In this document: positions 40,349 through 48,448 of the stretch, in pieces
Layout of the letters: every line of letters begins with the position of its first letter
Position numbering within the stretch: the first letter of the stretch is position 1
Origin: KBS-96 sp964247975
GTDB lineage: Bacteria; Acidobacteriota; Terriglobia; Bryobacterales; Bryobacteraceae
DNA: 64,000 nucleotides
Assembly (NCBI GenBank): GCA_964247975.1
Contig: CAXTWH010000005.1
Span: 1-64,000, forward strand
Reading direction: 5' to 3'
The notes under the pieces: generated by a model
Database searches by the model: none
Told to the model about the DNA's origin: nothing
Seen by the model: the letters and a program-made list of their open reading frames with translations, nothing else
Position numbers and translations under genes: made by a program

Positions 40349-40945
40349 ATGGCAACTGAAAAAGTAAAAGTATACGAAGAACAAGCTCCCAAAAAAGGCT
40401 TGCCGATTTGGGCTTGGCTGCTGCCGCTGCTTCTGCTGCTCGCGCTCGGAATTTGGCTGTTCAGCCGTTCGCATAACACCGACTCAGGAACAGCCGCTGC
40501 TCCTGCTGCTGTTGTAGCGGACAACACCAAACCTGATGCAGCACCACCCACCCAAGCGCAGGATTGGACTGCCGCCGGCATCACTAACTCCATTAAGCAG
40601 AATGGCCGTATCGGGTTAGGTGACAATGAAGTTCATTTCGCTACCAACAGCGCAAAGCTAGCTGGCGATTCTCAGAATGTTCTGGATCAGGTGGCGTTGG
40701 CTCTGAAGAACAACTCCGATTGGCACATGCGCGTTGTTGGTCACACGGATTCAACCGGCAACCCCGCCGCTAATAGTGTCTTAGCTCAACAGCGCGCCCA
40801 AAGCGTTATGGCTTATTTGGTAAGCCACGGCGTTAATAAAGGTGATCTGCGAGTAGAAGGAAAGGGAGAAGCACAACCAGTTGCTTCCAATAATAGTGAT
40901 ACTGGCCGCGCCGAAAATCGACGCGTTGAGTTGATTAAAGAATAG
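40349..40945 (+). CDS. OmpA-domain membrane-anchored protein
   Basis: 198 residues: a basic N-terminus, one membrane segment (AWLLPLLLLLALGIWLFSRS, about 22-41), an Ala/Pro linker and a C-terminal OmpA peptidoglycan-binding domain with NEVHFATNSAKLAGDSQNVL, VVGHTDSTGNP, LAQQRAQSVMAYLV and GRAENRRVEL. The anchor looks like an uncleaved inner-membrane segment with the OmpA domain in the periplasm, tethering the envelope to peptidoglycan. AAGGA precedes the ATG. Probably co-transcribed with the third DUF2382 gene and ended by the terminator at 40958. Confidence 0.87.
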   Translation: MATEKVKVYEEQAPKKGLPIWAWLLPLLLLLALGIWLFSRSHNTDSGTAAAPAAVVADNTKPDAAPPTQAQDWTAAGITNSIKQNGRIGLGDNEVHFATNSAKLAGDSQNVLDQVALALKNNSDWHMRVVGHTDSTGNPAANSVLAQQRAQSVMAYLVSHGVNKGDLRVEGKGEAQPVASNNSDTGRAENRRVELIKE

Positions 40946-40957
40946 CTTGTTTTCTCG

Positions 40958-40990
40958 AAGGAGCCGTTTTGATGAACGGCTCCTTTTTAT
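40958..40990 (+). terminator. Intrinsic terminator after the OmpA-domain gene
   Basis: An 11-bp stem: aaggagccgtt at 40958-40968 with aacggctcctt at 40975-40985 around a 6-nt loop, followed by tttat. It lies 12 nt after the OmpA-domain stop and directly before the end of the facing minus-strand gene (40987), so it probably serves the plus strand and separates the two units. Confidence 0.85.
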
Positions 40991-41331
40991 TTGGCTGCTG
41001 TTGATTCTAACTTCTTCTTTTGATTTCCTGGTTCCTTAGCCATACGAAATCCTGCCTTTTTCGCATCGTCTTCAGTCATAAATTTCCCCATTTTTGTTGT
41101 TCCATATGAAGCGCCTTCCTTATGGTAGACATGGGTGGCCGTGTTTACCCAAACCAGCCCTTTGGCCTTGGCATCGGCAATTTCCTGGCTGGAGGGACTA
41201 GCTTTTCTACTGGTTTTCTGCTTAGGCTGGCTGTTGCTTGTTGAAGCCGCTGTTCCGGCCTGCTTAGGAAGAAGCGGAAATAATCCGCCAACCAGCAATA
41301 AAACCGCAATGATTCGGATATTGGATTTCAC
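40987..41331 (-). CDS. Small secreted protein, conserved WVNT...Y motif
   Basis: 114 residues with a signal peptide (IIAVLLLVGGLFPLLP), a low-complexity Ser/Lys linker and a short conserved segment, LVWVNTATHVYHKEGASYGT then KMGKFMTEDDAKKAGFRMAK. This WVN-T-x-VYH ... G-T-K-x-G-x-(F/Y)-M-x-E-x-(D/E)-A pattern recurs in small secreted or nuclease-appended segments of bacteria; the function is unknown. Probably periplasmic. Single gene, convergent with the OmpA-domain gene. Confidence 0.62.
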   Translation of the reverse strand: MKSNIRIIAVLLLVGGLFPLLPKQAGTAASTSNSQPKQKTSRKASPSSQEIADAKAKGLVWVNTATHVYHKEGASYGTTKMGKFMTEDDAKKAGFRMAKEPGNQKKKLESTAAK

Positions 41332-41361
41332 GCGACTAGTATAACTGTTCCGAAGAACAAA

Positions 41362-41382
41362 GGGGCGTTTGTTTTCCGCCCC
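41362..41382 (-). terminator. Intrinsic terminator for the minus-strand beta-propeller-like gene
   Basis: ggggcg (41362-41367) pairs with cgcccc (41377-41382) around a 9-nt loop. Read on the minus strand the stem is followed by tttgttctt, a good T-rich tail. It is 15 nt past the stop of the gene ending at 41398. Confidence 0.65.
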
Positions 41383-41397
41383 CTGCTGCTAATGAGG

Positions 41398-42414
41398 CTA
41401 GAAAAGAGAATTGAAATTCGGAACAAAAACGAGCCCATGAGGCGAAACAAGCGATCGGATGAAAGGCACTACGATTCCTGTTTCGAGGTCGATTTTACCA
41501 ACCGTGTTCAGCCCGCCCACTGATGCGTACAGAGACATGGGTTCTAGTTCAGAAACATTCACCTTTACAATCTGATTGCTAGCGGTATCAGCTACGTAAA
41601 ATGTCCCCTTGGGAGTAACGGTCCAGACAGCGTCATCCAAGCCGCTGACGGAAACGCCGTGATCATCGATCAGTTTCAAGAAGCTCACTTTCGGATTATT
41701 CGTATCCAAGTTATTCACAAATGTAAGGGCACCATCGTGCTCGCCAGTCAACATCAGTCCTCCAGTCGGGGTTGCCTTCAATGAATCGGGGTCCGTTGCT
41801 GGGATAGGCGCGATATTGCTTTCATTGGCCAAATCTACCCCCAGTGCGCCTTCTTTTAAAACAGAACTAACCAAAAGCGGAGTCTTGCGATTGTCCAGCA
41901 TTTGGATCACATCATCGCCCGCGCCGGTTGGGTTTGTATAGCTGAGATAGATGTGGCCATCAAGGAAGACAACGTCATCGTAGCCGCGCGACGAGCTTGG
42001 CGTTCCGTAAGAAAGCGGCGAACGCTTCACAATCCCTCGCACCGGATCAATCAGTGTCACGGTTGAATTTCCATCCTGGTTTTGCAATGCCCAAACAAGT
42101 CCGCTGCCCGGATCGAACTTCAAACCATCAACGTTTCCTGGCAATGAATAAGTTTTTACAATCGCCCCATCTAACTTGTATTCAACAATGGTGCTGTTTC
42201 CGTTTGCTCCGGTGGAATCCGCATTATTGCTGTAGACGGCCCATAACGTGTTGCCAGCCATTGTTAAGGAATCCGGAGCAGTTGCATTAACATCCGCACC
42301 CTTCGCAAATACAGTTACTTTGTCAATGGAAGCGGCATGCGCTCCCGCGCAGGTCATAAGCGAAAGAGCTAGTGAACTCAACAGGTTTGTCAATCGTGAT
42401 TTTGTAAATCGCAT
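41398..42414 (-). CDS. Secreted beta-propeller-like protein
   Basis: 338 residues from the ATG at 42414, which has GAGGAG immediately upstream; the frame extends to 42489 but that part lacks a signal. Signal peptide: FTKSRLTNLLSSLALSLMTCAGAHA. The mature part has repeated strands with the pattern of NHL/SMP-30-type propellers: NTLWAVYSNN, GNVDGLKFDPGSGLVWALQN, GGLMLTGEHDGALTFV, GLDDAVWTVTPKGTFYVAD, SPHGLVFVPNF. No enzyme motif is clear, so a role in binding or lactone hydrolysis is only possible. Periplasmic or extracellular. The stop is followed by a terminator. Confidence 0.68.
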   Translation of the reverse strand: MRFTKSRLTNLLSSLALSLMTCAGAHAASIDKVTVFAKGADVNATAPDSLTMAGNTLWAVYSNNADSTGANGNSTIVEYKLDGAIVKTYSLPGNVDGLKFDPGSGLVWALQNQDGNSTVTLIDPVRGIVKRSPLSYGTPSSSRGYDDVVFLDGHIYLSYTNPTGAGDDVIQMLDNRKTPLLVSSVLKEGALGVDLANESNIAPIPATDPDSLKATPTGGLMLTGEHDGALTFVNNLDTNNPKVSFLKLIDDHGVSVSGLDDAVWTVTPKGTFYVADTASNQIVKVNVSELEPMSLYASVGGLNTVGKIDLETGIVVPFIRSLVSPHGLVFVPNFNSLF

Positions 42415-42645
42415 AAACTCCTCGGTGTCTCTATCTCGGAGACATACTGACCTTAGCAACGAAAAATCACTTTTGGATGACATTTCCATTAAATGACTGT
42501 ATAGAATTATCTTAATTCTATTATTTTTTTAACAGTTTTCAGACAAAGTAGAATAACGAATTTTTCAGCCGCTTTAGTACAGTTCTGCCTGCTACGATTT
42601 GTCTTAAGTAGTTGCCGGATTCTCGCCTTAACTAAGAAACAATTT

Positions 42646-43395
42646 ATGAACGTAACGGAAAGCAGCGTCGATGTGAAAACAACGGACGGCATTGCGGATG
42701 GAGCCTTGTTTTATCCGGAGGAACATAAAACTTGGCCCGCAGTTTTGATCTGGCCGGACATTTTGGGTCTCAGGCCCGTGTTCCGGGAAATGGGGAAAAG
42801 GCTTGCTGCTCAAGGATATGTTGTTCTTATTCCCAATCTTTTCTATCGCCTCCAGAAGGCTCCTGTGCCGGACGAACCAATAGATTTCAGCAAGCCGGAA
42901 GGCATGGCTAAAGTCAGACAGTTAGTTGATCCCTTAACGCCGGAAAAAATCGAGCAGGATACTACCGCTTATTTGAAGTTTCTCGATGTTCAACCGCAAA
43001 CAAATACAAAAGCCAAAGCAGGAGTGCAAGGTTATTGTTTAGGTGGTTCCTTCTCGTTCCGGTCTGCGGCTGCTGTTCCCAACCGCGTCGGCGCAGTTGC
43101 CAGCTTTCACGGCGGATATCTTGTTACCGATAAGCCCGACAGTCCTCATCTGCTGTTTCCTAAAATAAAAGCCCATGCTCTGGTTGCAGTTGCCGAAGAT
43201 GATGACAAGAAAGGCCCACAAGTTAGACCAGCTCTGAAATCAGCTTTTGCCGTTGCCAATCTCCCTGCGCAAGTGGAATTGTTCGAAGGCGCAAAACACG
43301 GCTGGTGCGTTCAGGATATGCCTTCTTACAACCAGCCCGCAGCAGAACGAGCCTGGAGCAAACTCATTGCTCTTTATCAATCAACTTTGGTGTGA
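42646..43395 (+). CDS. Dienelactone hydrolase-family protein
   Basis: Alpha/beta hydrolase of the DLH family. Seen: the nucleophile elbow GYCLGGSF with the catalytic cysteine near residue 128, an Asp-rich EDDDKKG region near residue 186 and the histidine in EGAKHGWCV near residue 211. 249 residues, no signal, cytosolic. Substrates in this family include dienelactone and various other lactones and esters; which one applies here is unknown. Single gene, divergent from the propeller gene. Confidence 0.88.
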   Translation: MNVTESSVDVKTTDGIADGALFYPEEHKTWPAVLIWPDILGLRPVFREMGKRLAAQGYVVLIPNLFYRLQKAPVPDEPIDFSKPEGMAKVRQLVDPLTPEKIEQDTTAYLKFLDVQPQTNTKAKAGVQGYCLGGSFSFRSAAAVPNRVGAVASFHGGYLVTDKPDSPHLLFPKIKAHALVAVAEDDDKKGPQVRPALKSAFAVANLPAQVELFEGAKHGWCVQDMPSYNQPAAERAWSKLIALYQSTLV

Positions 43396-43442
43396 TAACA
43401 GAAGCCATCACTTCAGGATTCGAATGTAGCTGAGGTGCGGCC

Positions 43443-44200
43443 ATGCGCGGGAAACCGACTGCTTTCGCCTGTTTTCGTTCGTTATTGACAGTGCTGACCA
43501 GCTTTGTCTTCATGTCTGCCGTTGCTGGTATTTCTGGCGCAACTTTGCCGTTATTCATTGATATCGAAGCAAACGGCTCGATGATTCACGCTTTCCGCTA
43601 TTCCGGCCATCTTCAATGCTCCTTTCGCTGCCATCGAGGAATTGGAAAAAACTCAAACTTTTTCCGATGGAACCACTCGAACCACGCACATGTTCATTCC
43701 AGTGGGCCGCAACGCAGCCGGCTGGACGCATCAGGAATCCCGTTCTTTCCAAGATCCGTCCGATACAAATCAACTCCAGCCTAGAAAGATTGTGTTGTAT
43801 GATCCGTCCGCCCGGCAGCGCATTATCCTTCATCCTGCCTCGAAAGTTGCTTTAGTTAGAACCCCGGATATTACGCCTGTCAAAGACCTGAGAAACGTTT
43901 CTGTTGTGACCGAAAAGACCTAGGTTTGGCCGTGCTGGAACAGCAGCAAACTCATGGTGTTCAATATATTCGTAATATGCACCGCCGATGCGAGGAAACA
44001 ATCTGCTGGTTCAAGTCACCGATGAAAGTTGGTTTTCCGACGACTTCCAGGTAAACATCGCGATAAAGCACGTTGACCCAAGCTACGGCGTAATCACCAT
44101 GCATCTTCGCCATCTCACCCGCACAAAACCGGATCCTGCGCTGTTTCTGGTACCGCCCACTTACCGCATCATCAATGAGACTGCTCAAACCAGGCGTTAA
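43443..44200 (+). pseudogene. Decayed secreted-protein gene, at least three frameshifts
   Basis: The coding signal continues through 43443-44200 but changes frame repeatedly. Frame A (43443 to ~43590) holds a signal-like stretch LLTVLTSFVFMSAVAGIS. Frame B (~43585-43923) reads NAPFAAIEELEKTQTFSDGT and VLYDPSARQRIILHPASK. Frame C (43923 to ~43978) reads LAVLEQQQTHGVQYIRN. Frame D (43988-44200) reads DDFQVNIAIKHVDPSYGVIT and RTKPDPALFLVPPTYRIINE, which matches the C-terminal pattern of a secreted hypothetical family I associate with Acidobacteriota. Homology of the parts is my recognition, not a search. A sequencing-error origin is possible but three independent shifts favour decay. Confidence 0.6.
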
Positions 44201-44214
44201 ACCACCATCTCTAT

Positions 44215-44673
44215 TTACTCCAACACCGCCATTGGGCGCCGACTCGTCCCGCTTTTCGGCAGCGGCAGCAAATGTCCTATTGCAAGTCTTCCCGGTCCGG
44301 CAATTAAAATTGCCGCGAGTAGTCCGATCAAGGCAAAGTTGTATTCAAATCCGGGCTTGGCGCCCAGAAAGAACCCGTTTCGCCCATGCACCATGGCGAT
44401 TGCTCCGAGCATAATCACAATTAATGACGCTGCCGAGAACCGGGAAAGAAAACCCACAATTAAACCCAATCCGCCAAAAAATTCCCCAATTGCCACCAGA
44501 TAACCAATCGGCCCCATCATGTGAACAATTGCGCTTAATCCAGGTCCATCGAAAGCTCCGAAAAGTTTCTGCGCTCCATGCGCGGCGAAAATAATTCCAG
44601 CGGCCAGTCGCACTGCCAGCAGCGCCCAATCGGTGCTCGTCGCGTTCGCGTCATCTACTAAGTTTGTTTGCAT
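44215..44673 (-). CDS. DoxX-family membrane protein
   Basis: 152 residues with four membrane segments: WALLAVRLAAGIIFAAHGAQ (containing the family's AxHGxQK, here AAHGAQKLFG), LVAIGEFFGGLGLIVGFLSR, SLIVIMLGAIAMVHG, and NFALIGLLAAILIAGPGRLA. DoxX proteins are associated with thiosulfate:quinone oxidation or with membrane redox functions; the exact role here is unknown. It lies downstream of the decayed gene and upstream on the minus strand of a separate transporter gene. Confidence 0.88.
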   Translation of the reverse strand: MQTNLVDDANATSTDWALLAVRLAAGIIFAAHGAQKLFGAFDGPGLSAIVHMMGPIGYLVAIGEFFGGLGLIVGFLSRFSAASLIVIMLGAIAMVHGRNGFFLGAKPGFEYNFALIGLLAAILIAGPGRLAIGHLLPLPKSGTSRRPMAVLE

Positions 44674-44726
44674 GATTGCAGATTATCTCAACGATCAAGC
44701 GAAAACGCCAGCTATCCATCTACGCA

Positions 44727-45173
44727 TCAAAACTTTGCAATCAAGCTGATCCCGCCCGCCATCAGCACTGCCCCCAAAATGCGCCACGTGTTCACCGCAT
44801 GTACCGGCATGTGGAACAAGCCAAAATGATCCACCACCAGGGAGGCAATCAACGCCGCCGTTACTGTAATTCCGACAAACGGCCCAGCCCCTACTTTATT
44901 CACCAGCGTTAAACCGGCATAAACCTGCACTGCGCCGACCAATCCGCCCAGCGAAGCCCACCACGGCATTGCCGCCAAGCTTTCCCCGCTCGGAAGCGGC
45001 GAAGGAAACACTGCAAACACGCAGATAAAGAAGGCGGTAATCAATCCGAATGATACAGTGCTGGCCAGCCACCGATTCGCCAGTGAAGCATTCAACTGTG
45101 AATTCATCGCGGCCCCGCAGGTCTGCAAAACTCCGCCCAGAATAATAAACGGATAAATCCATCCGGCTTTCAA
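44727..45173 (-). CDS. YdcZ/DMT-family small transporter (DUF606)
   Basis: 148 residues with about five hydrophobic segments, including WIYPFIILGGVLQTCGAAMN, LASTVSFGLITAFFICVFAV, WASLGGLVGAVQVYAGLTLV and GITVTAALIASLVVDHFGLF. The DHFGLFHMPVHAVNTWRILGA segment is typical of DUF606 proteins. Start is the TTG at 45173 with AGGAG 6 nt upstream. Substrate unknown. Inner membrane. Confidence 0.85.
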   Translation of the reverse strand: MKAGWIYPFIILGGVLQTCGAAMNSQLNASLANRWLASTVSFGLITAFFICVFAVFPSPLPSGESLAAMPWWASLGGLVGAVQVYAGLTLVNKVGAGPFVGITVTAALIASLVVDHFGLFHMPVHAVNTWRILGAVLMAGGISLIAKF

Positions 45174-45211
45174 GTGATTCTCCTGTTGAATAATTTTCTG
45201 AATTCTACAAT

Positions 45212-45775
45212 CTACTTGTGAGGAGCTTTTTTCTTAGGCTTCGGCTTTTTCTCCAGATGAATTCCGTTCACTTCTTCTGCTTCAATCACCAGATGGCCGT
45301 CAATCGTAGACTTTGTTGAGCCAAAGCCTTCTAATTCCATTCCTTCGGTCAACTCCAGTTCCGCCGCTCCATGCGGTTTCAGATGAACGAAATCGCCGTT
45401 GTCCAAAATCGCGCCGTTAACTTCGCCGTGCAGCGCGTAATTCAAACGCTCCACTTTTCCTGAAAACGAGTGGTGTTCTTCTTCCTCGGTCTCGTCCGCT
45501 GATAAGGTGTACTGGTTGTTGTCTGTTTTTAATCGAACAAGCTGATACACCGGATGCGCTGCGTGTCCCCTACCTTCTTCTTCCAAATGCACTTCCGCTT
45601 GCACCTGCGTTCCCGGGGCAGCCACCACCGCGATCCGCCCAGCCAGATGCTGCGGAAAATTAATCTGAATGGCTTTATGATGGTCGGTTTCAAGCAGCAG
45701 TCCTTCAAAGGAGCCTTTCGGACTGTAATTAAATGACTGAACCGTGCCCTGTTTCTTCAAAGTGGTTTTTGACAT
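45212..45775 (-). CDS. Hypothetical protein with two related beta-rich segments
   Basis: Unrecognised family. 187 residues from the ATG at 45775 (MSKTTLKKQGTVQSFNYSPK); the frame opens at 45811. Two segments look related: GTVQSFNYSPKGSFEGLLLE with the following histidine-rich DHHKAIQINFP, and GKVERLNYALHGEVNGAILD followed by FVHLKPHGAAELELTEGMEL. They are joined by a Glu/His-rich stretch (TEEEEHHSF) and end in a basic PKPKKKAPHK tail. It may be an OB-like or cold-shock-like repeat; no function can be assigned. Cytosolic. Confidence 0.55.
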   Translation of the reverse strand: MSKTTLKKQGTVQSFNYSPKGSFEGLLLETDHHKAIQINFPQHLAGRIAVVAAPGTQVQAEVHLEEEGRGHAAHPVYQLVRLKTDNNQYTLSADETEEEEHHSFSGKVERLNYALHGEVNGAILDNGDFVHLKPHGAAELELTEGMELEGFGSTKSTIDGHLVIEAEEVNGIHLEKKPKPKKKAPHK

Positions 45776-45918
45776 GTTCACCGTTATAGAGAACAGCACA
45801 ACAGAAACCAAATCAAAGTATCTGATTTTATTGGTTCCGCGTGGCTCCTCGCGCTGAGAAACTGTTCGGAAGCAGAACAGCCAGTGTACGCTGAGCGGCT
45901 AGATTGAAAGGCCGTGCT

Positions 45919-46944
45919 TTAAGCCCAGGGTTTCAGCACCAACTTTCCTGATGTGCGCCGGTTTTCCAATAATTCATGCGCAGCCTGGGCCTCGCTTAAA
46001 GAAAGCGTCCTGATTGCGGGCAAATGAATGCGCCCGGCCAAAACATCCTGCATCAACTCAACCAGGGCAGCCCCTGCGCTCGCAGGCCGCTCCATAAACC
46101 ACCCGCCAATGTTGAATCCCGTTATCGACTGATTACGCGCCGGAGCATAGAACAGTTGATCAATCGCCGCCGAATCGAGATGCGCGGACACGCCGCTGGC
46201 AGTGCCGAAAACAATCAGCCTTCCAAACGAGTTCAAGCAGGATAAAGTTTCCCTCAGCACCGGTCCGCCGGATGCTTCCAAAGCGACATCCACTCCTTTG
46301 CCGCCGGTCAACTCGCGCATTTGAGAAGGCCAGTCCGGTTGAGAATAAACCACAGCGTTATCAGCCCCAAGCGCAAACGCAGTTTCGCGTTTGCCCGCGT
46401 CACCCACAGCAGCAATAATTTTGCTTGCCCCAATTTGTTTGGCAATCTGAATCGCAAAACTGCCCACGCCGCCCGTAGCAGCCGGTATCAGTAAGCTTTC
46501 GCCTGGCTGCAAACGGGCTGTTTGCGTCAACATCACCTTCGCAGTGCTTCCAGCTATCAGCAGCACGCTCGCCGCATCAAAGCTGAGTTCAGCAGGAATC
46601 GGAATCACAGACGATGCATATGCAACGGCATACTGCGCATAACCGCCAAAGCCGTTCGCTCCAGCCAGCGCAAACACGCGAGCACCGACTGGCGGAGCTT
46701 CCACACCCACCCCATGCGCGGCTACCGTGCCGGCAATCTCGCCGCCAGGCACAAACGGAAACTCGGTTTCAAATGGGTAAGCATCGCCTCGCCGCCGCTT
46801 TACGTCTGAAAAGTTCACGCCGGCTGATTCCACTTTAATCAACAATTGACCAGGGCTTGGTTGCGGCGTTGGCACCTCTTCCAACACAAACTTGGCCTCG
46901 CCGCGTTGATGCACACGAGCCGCTTTCATATGCTGTGTTGTCAT
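45919..46944 (-). CDS. Quinone oxidoreductase-like MDR-family NADPH reductase
   Basis: 341 residues of the medium-chain dehydrogenase/reductase superfamily, zeta-crystallin-type quinone oxidoreductase group. Seen: VESAGVNFSDVKRRRGDAYP near the N-terminus, PGGEIAGTVAAHG, the nucleotide-binding IPAATGGVGSFAIQIAKQIG, and the C-terminal LSEAQAAHELLENRRTSGKL. The zinc-ligand cysteines of alcohol dehydrogenases are absent. The gene is divergent from a TetR gene with two operator-like palindromes between them, so it is probably repressed by that TetR. The start has AAGGATGAG upstream. Likely quinone or enal reduction in the cytosol. Confidence 0.92.
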   Translation of the reverse strand: MTTQHMKAARVHQRGEAKFVLEEVPTPQPSPGQLLIKVESAGVNFSDVKRRRGDAYPFETEFPFVPGGEIAGTVAAHGVGVEAPPVGARVFALAGANGFGGYAQYAVAYASSVIPIPAELSFDAASVLLIAGSTAKVMLTQTARLQPGESLLIPAATGGVGSFAIQIAKQIGASKIIAAVGDAGKRETAFALGADNAVVYSQPDWPSQMRELTGGKGVDVALEASGGPVLRETLSCLNSFGRLIVFGTASGVSAHLDSAAIDQLFYAPARNQSITGFNIGGWFMERPASAGAALVELMQDVLAGRIHLPAIRTLSLSEAQAAHELLENRRTSGKLVLKPWA

Positions 46945-46962
46945 TGGCTCATCCTTACGCTA

Positions 46963-47006
46963 TACATGATGATCATCATAGTTTGGATTATGATAGTCAT
47001 CATGTA
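46963..47006. promoter_or_regulatory. Double TetR-type operator between the quinone reductase and TetR genes
   Basis: Two copies of one site: the perfect palindrome atgatgatcatcat (46966-46979) and the near-palindrome atgatagtcatcat (46990-47003), centres 24 bp apart (about two helical turns). An outer dyad, tacatgatga (46963-46972) with tcatcatgta (46997-47006), embraces both. The layout suits two dimers of the adjacent TetR protein repressing both genes. Confidence 0.75.
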
Positions 47007-47010
47007 TGAT
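46983..47010 (+). promoter_or_regulatory. Predicted promoter of the TetR gene
   Basis: ttggat (46983-46988), 16 nt, tatgat (47005-47010), 30 nt before the ATG at 47041. The second operator half (46990-47003) lies in its spacer, which would block polymerase when occupied. Consensus match is good at the -10, moderate at the -35. Confidence 0.5.
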
Positions 47011-47016
47011 TGTCAA
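46987..47016 (-). promoter_or_regulatory. Predicted promoter of the quinone reductase gene
   Basis: On the minus strand TTGACA (complement of 47011-47016) is followed after 18 nt by CATAAT (complement of 46987-46992). The -35 is a perfect consensus. The operator at 46990-47003 lies across the spacer and -10, consistent with repression. Confidence 0.55.
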
Positions 47017-47040
47017 TAGCCATTGCAGGAAAATATTCAC

Positions 47041-47604
47041 ATGCGTTATCCGCAGGAATTAACCGCTGGCCGCCACGAGAAAATTCTGTATGAGGCTTCC
47101 CGGCTTTTTCGGGAACATGGCTTGGATGGGGTTGGCGTGGCCGAAATCATGAAGGCCGCTCACCTGACGCATGGTGGATTCTATGCTCATTTTGATTCCA
47201 AAGAACATCTCGCTGCGGAAGCAAGTGTACGGGCGATGGCAGAGATGCACCAACAAATCGAGCGCGCCGCCGCATCCGGGCGCAATGCGGCCACAAACTT
47301 CATGGCAGAATATCTTTCCCCCACGCATCGGGATCACCCCGGGTCCGGTTGCGGCATTGCTGCGCTTGCGCCTGATATAGCTCGCCAATCCGGCAAGGTT
47401 CGTTCTGCGTTCACTGCGGAACTCCGCAGGATTATCGGCGCAATGACGCAGAAGTTTCACTTTCGCAGCGGCCAGAATGCGCAAACCGAATCCATCCGAT
47501 TGTTAGCGTCTCTAGTAGGCGCAATGGTTTTGGCGCGCGCCGTGAATGATGAATCATTTTCCCGGGAGATATTAGATGCAGTGAAAACGAAAGTGCCCGG
47601 CTAA
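47041..47604 (+). CDS. TetR/AcrR-family transcriptional regulator
   Basis: 187 residues from the ATG at 47041 (MRYPQELTAGRHEKILYEAS), preceded by AGGA. The N-terminal HTH (LDGVGVAEIMKAAHLTHGGF, then YAHFDSKEHLAAEAS) matches the TetR pattern. The C-terminal domain is of the TetR_C type that binds small ligands (ARQSGKVRSAFTAELRRIIG, LRLLASLVGAMVLARAV-like). Divergent from the quinone reductase gene; the double palindrome between them is the likely target, giving autoregulation and ligand-induced expression of the reductase. Confidence 0.9.
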   Translation: MRYPQELTAGRHEKILYEASRLFREHGLDGVGVAEIMKAAHLTHGGFYAHFDSKEHLAAEASVRAMAEMHQQIERAAASGRNAATNFMAEYLSPTHRDHPGSGCGIAALAPDIARQSGKVRSAFTAELRRIIGAMTQKFHFRSGQNAQTESIRLLASLVGAMVLARAVNDESFSREILDAVKTKVPG

Positions 47605-47699
47605 TTTCCATTCTCTCGTTTTACAAACAGCGGAAGGTAGCTTTCCGATATCTTTTCACCCCCGCAAACCAGTGCCATACAAACGTCTCCTGAAGTAAT

Positions 47700-48437
47700 A
47701 TGCTGACGCCCACTCCGATTCATCAGCAAGATGAGATATCAATTCAATCGGTCTCTGGCCTGCTTGTTATTGGCTGTCTTTTCTCCGTCATCGGCGGATA
47801 CATGGATGCTTTCTCTTATCTGGCGCATGGCCATGTTTTCGCCAACGCCCAGACCGGAAACGTTTTGTTTTTCTCTCTTTATGCTTCTGGCGGCGAGTGG
47901 GCACAGGCGATGCGGCACCTGCCGCCGATCGCGGCGTTTATGTTGGGCGTGATCGTAGCCCGGCTGATTGGGACGCACCTACAGAAACATTCCTTTCGCG
48001 CTACGCTGTGGTGTCAGGGTATTGAACTATTGATTCTTGCTGGTTTAGCTGTTTCCGCAGCAAGCTTGCCGAATGATTGGATTGTTCCGATCATCTCCTT
48101 GGTCGCCGCGCTGCAGAACACCAGCTTGAGTGCGGTAGGACCTTGGACTTTCAACAACGCCATGACCACGGGCAATATTCGCACTGCCACTTCCGGGCTT
48201 GTGCTGTGGAGTTTAGGGCGCGAGCGCGAAAAGAACCGTGGAAATGTCATAGTTTCCGGCTCGGTCTTTTTATCGTTCCTGATTGGGGGTTTGGGCGGTG
48301 GACTTTACACCAGATATGACGTAAAACACGCGCTTCTTCCCTGTGTGCTTCTGGTTCTCGTTGCGTTTCTGCTTACGCTACGTCAACGAAAACTGCACGA
48401 AACCAGCCCGCACAAAGGATTCACTTCATCGTTGTAG
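47700..48437 (+). CDS. YoaK/DUF1275-family membrane protein
   Basis: 245 residues with about six membrane segments: VSGLLVIGCLFSVIGGYMDA, NAQTGNVLFFSLYAS (the conserved TGN motif), PPIAAFMLGVIVARLIG, IELLILAGLAVSAASL, VSGSVFLSFLIGGLGGGLYT and LPCVLLVLVAFLLTL. DUF1275 proteins are widespread, likely transporters, of unknown substrate. The AraC gene lies convergent 12 nt away. Confidence 0.85.
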   Translation: MLTPTPIHQQDEISIQSVSGLLVIGCLFSVIGGYMDAFSYLAHGHVFANAQTGNVLFFSLYASGGEWAQAMRHLPPIAAFMLGVIVARLIGTHLQKHSFRATLWCQGIELLILAGLAVSAASLPNDWIVPIISLVAALQNTSLSAVGPWTFNNAMTTGNIRTATSGLVLWSLGREREKNRGNVIVSGSVFLSFLIGGLGGGLYTRYDVKHALLPCVLLVLVAFLLTLRQRKLHETSPHKGFTSSL

Positions 48438-48448
48438 GGAGTGAGTTT

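Noticed and set aside
47632..47652. Weak hairpin after the TetR gene (cggaa...ttccg)
   Set aside because: Five-bp stem with a poor T-tail; not distinguishable from chance.
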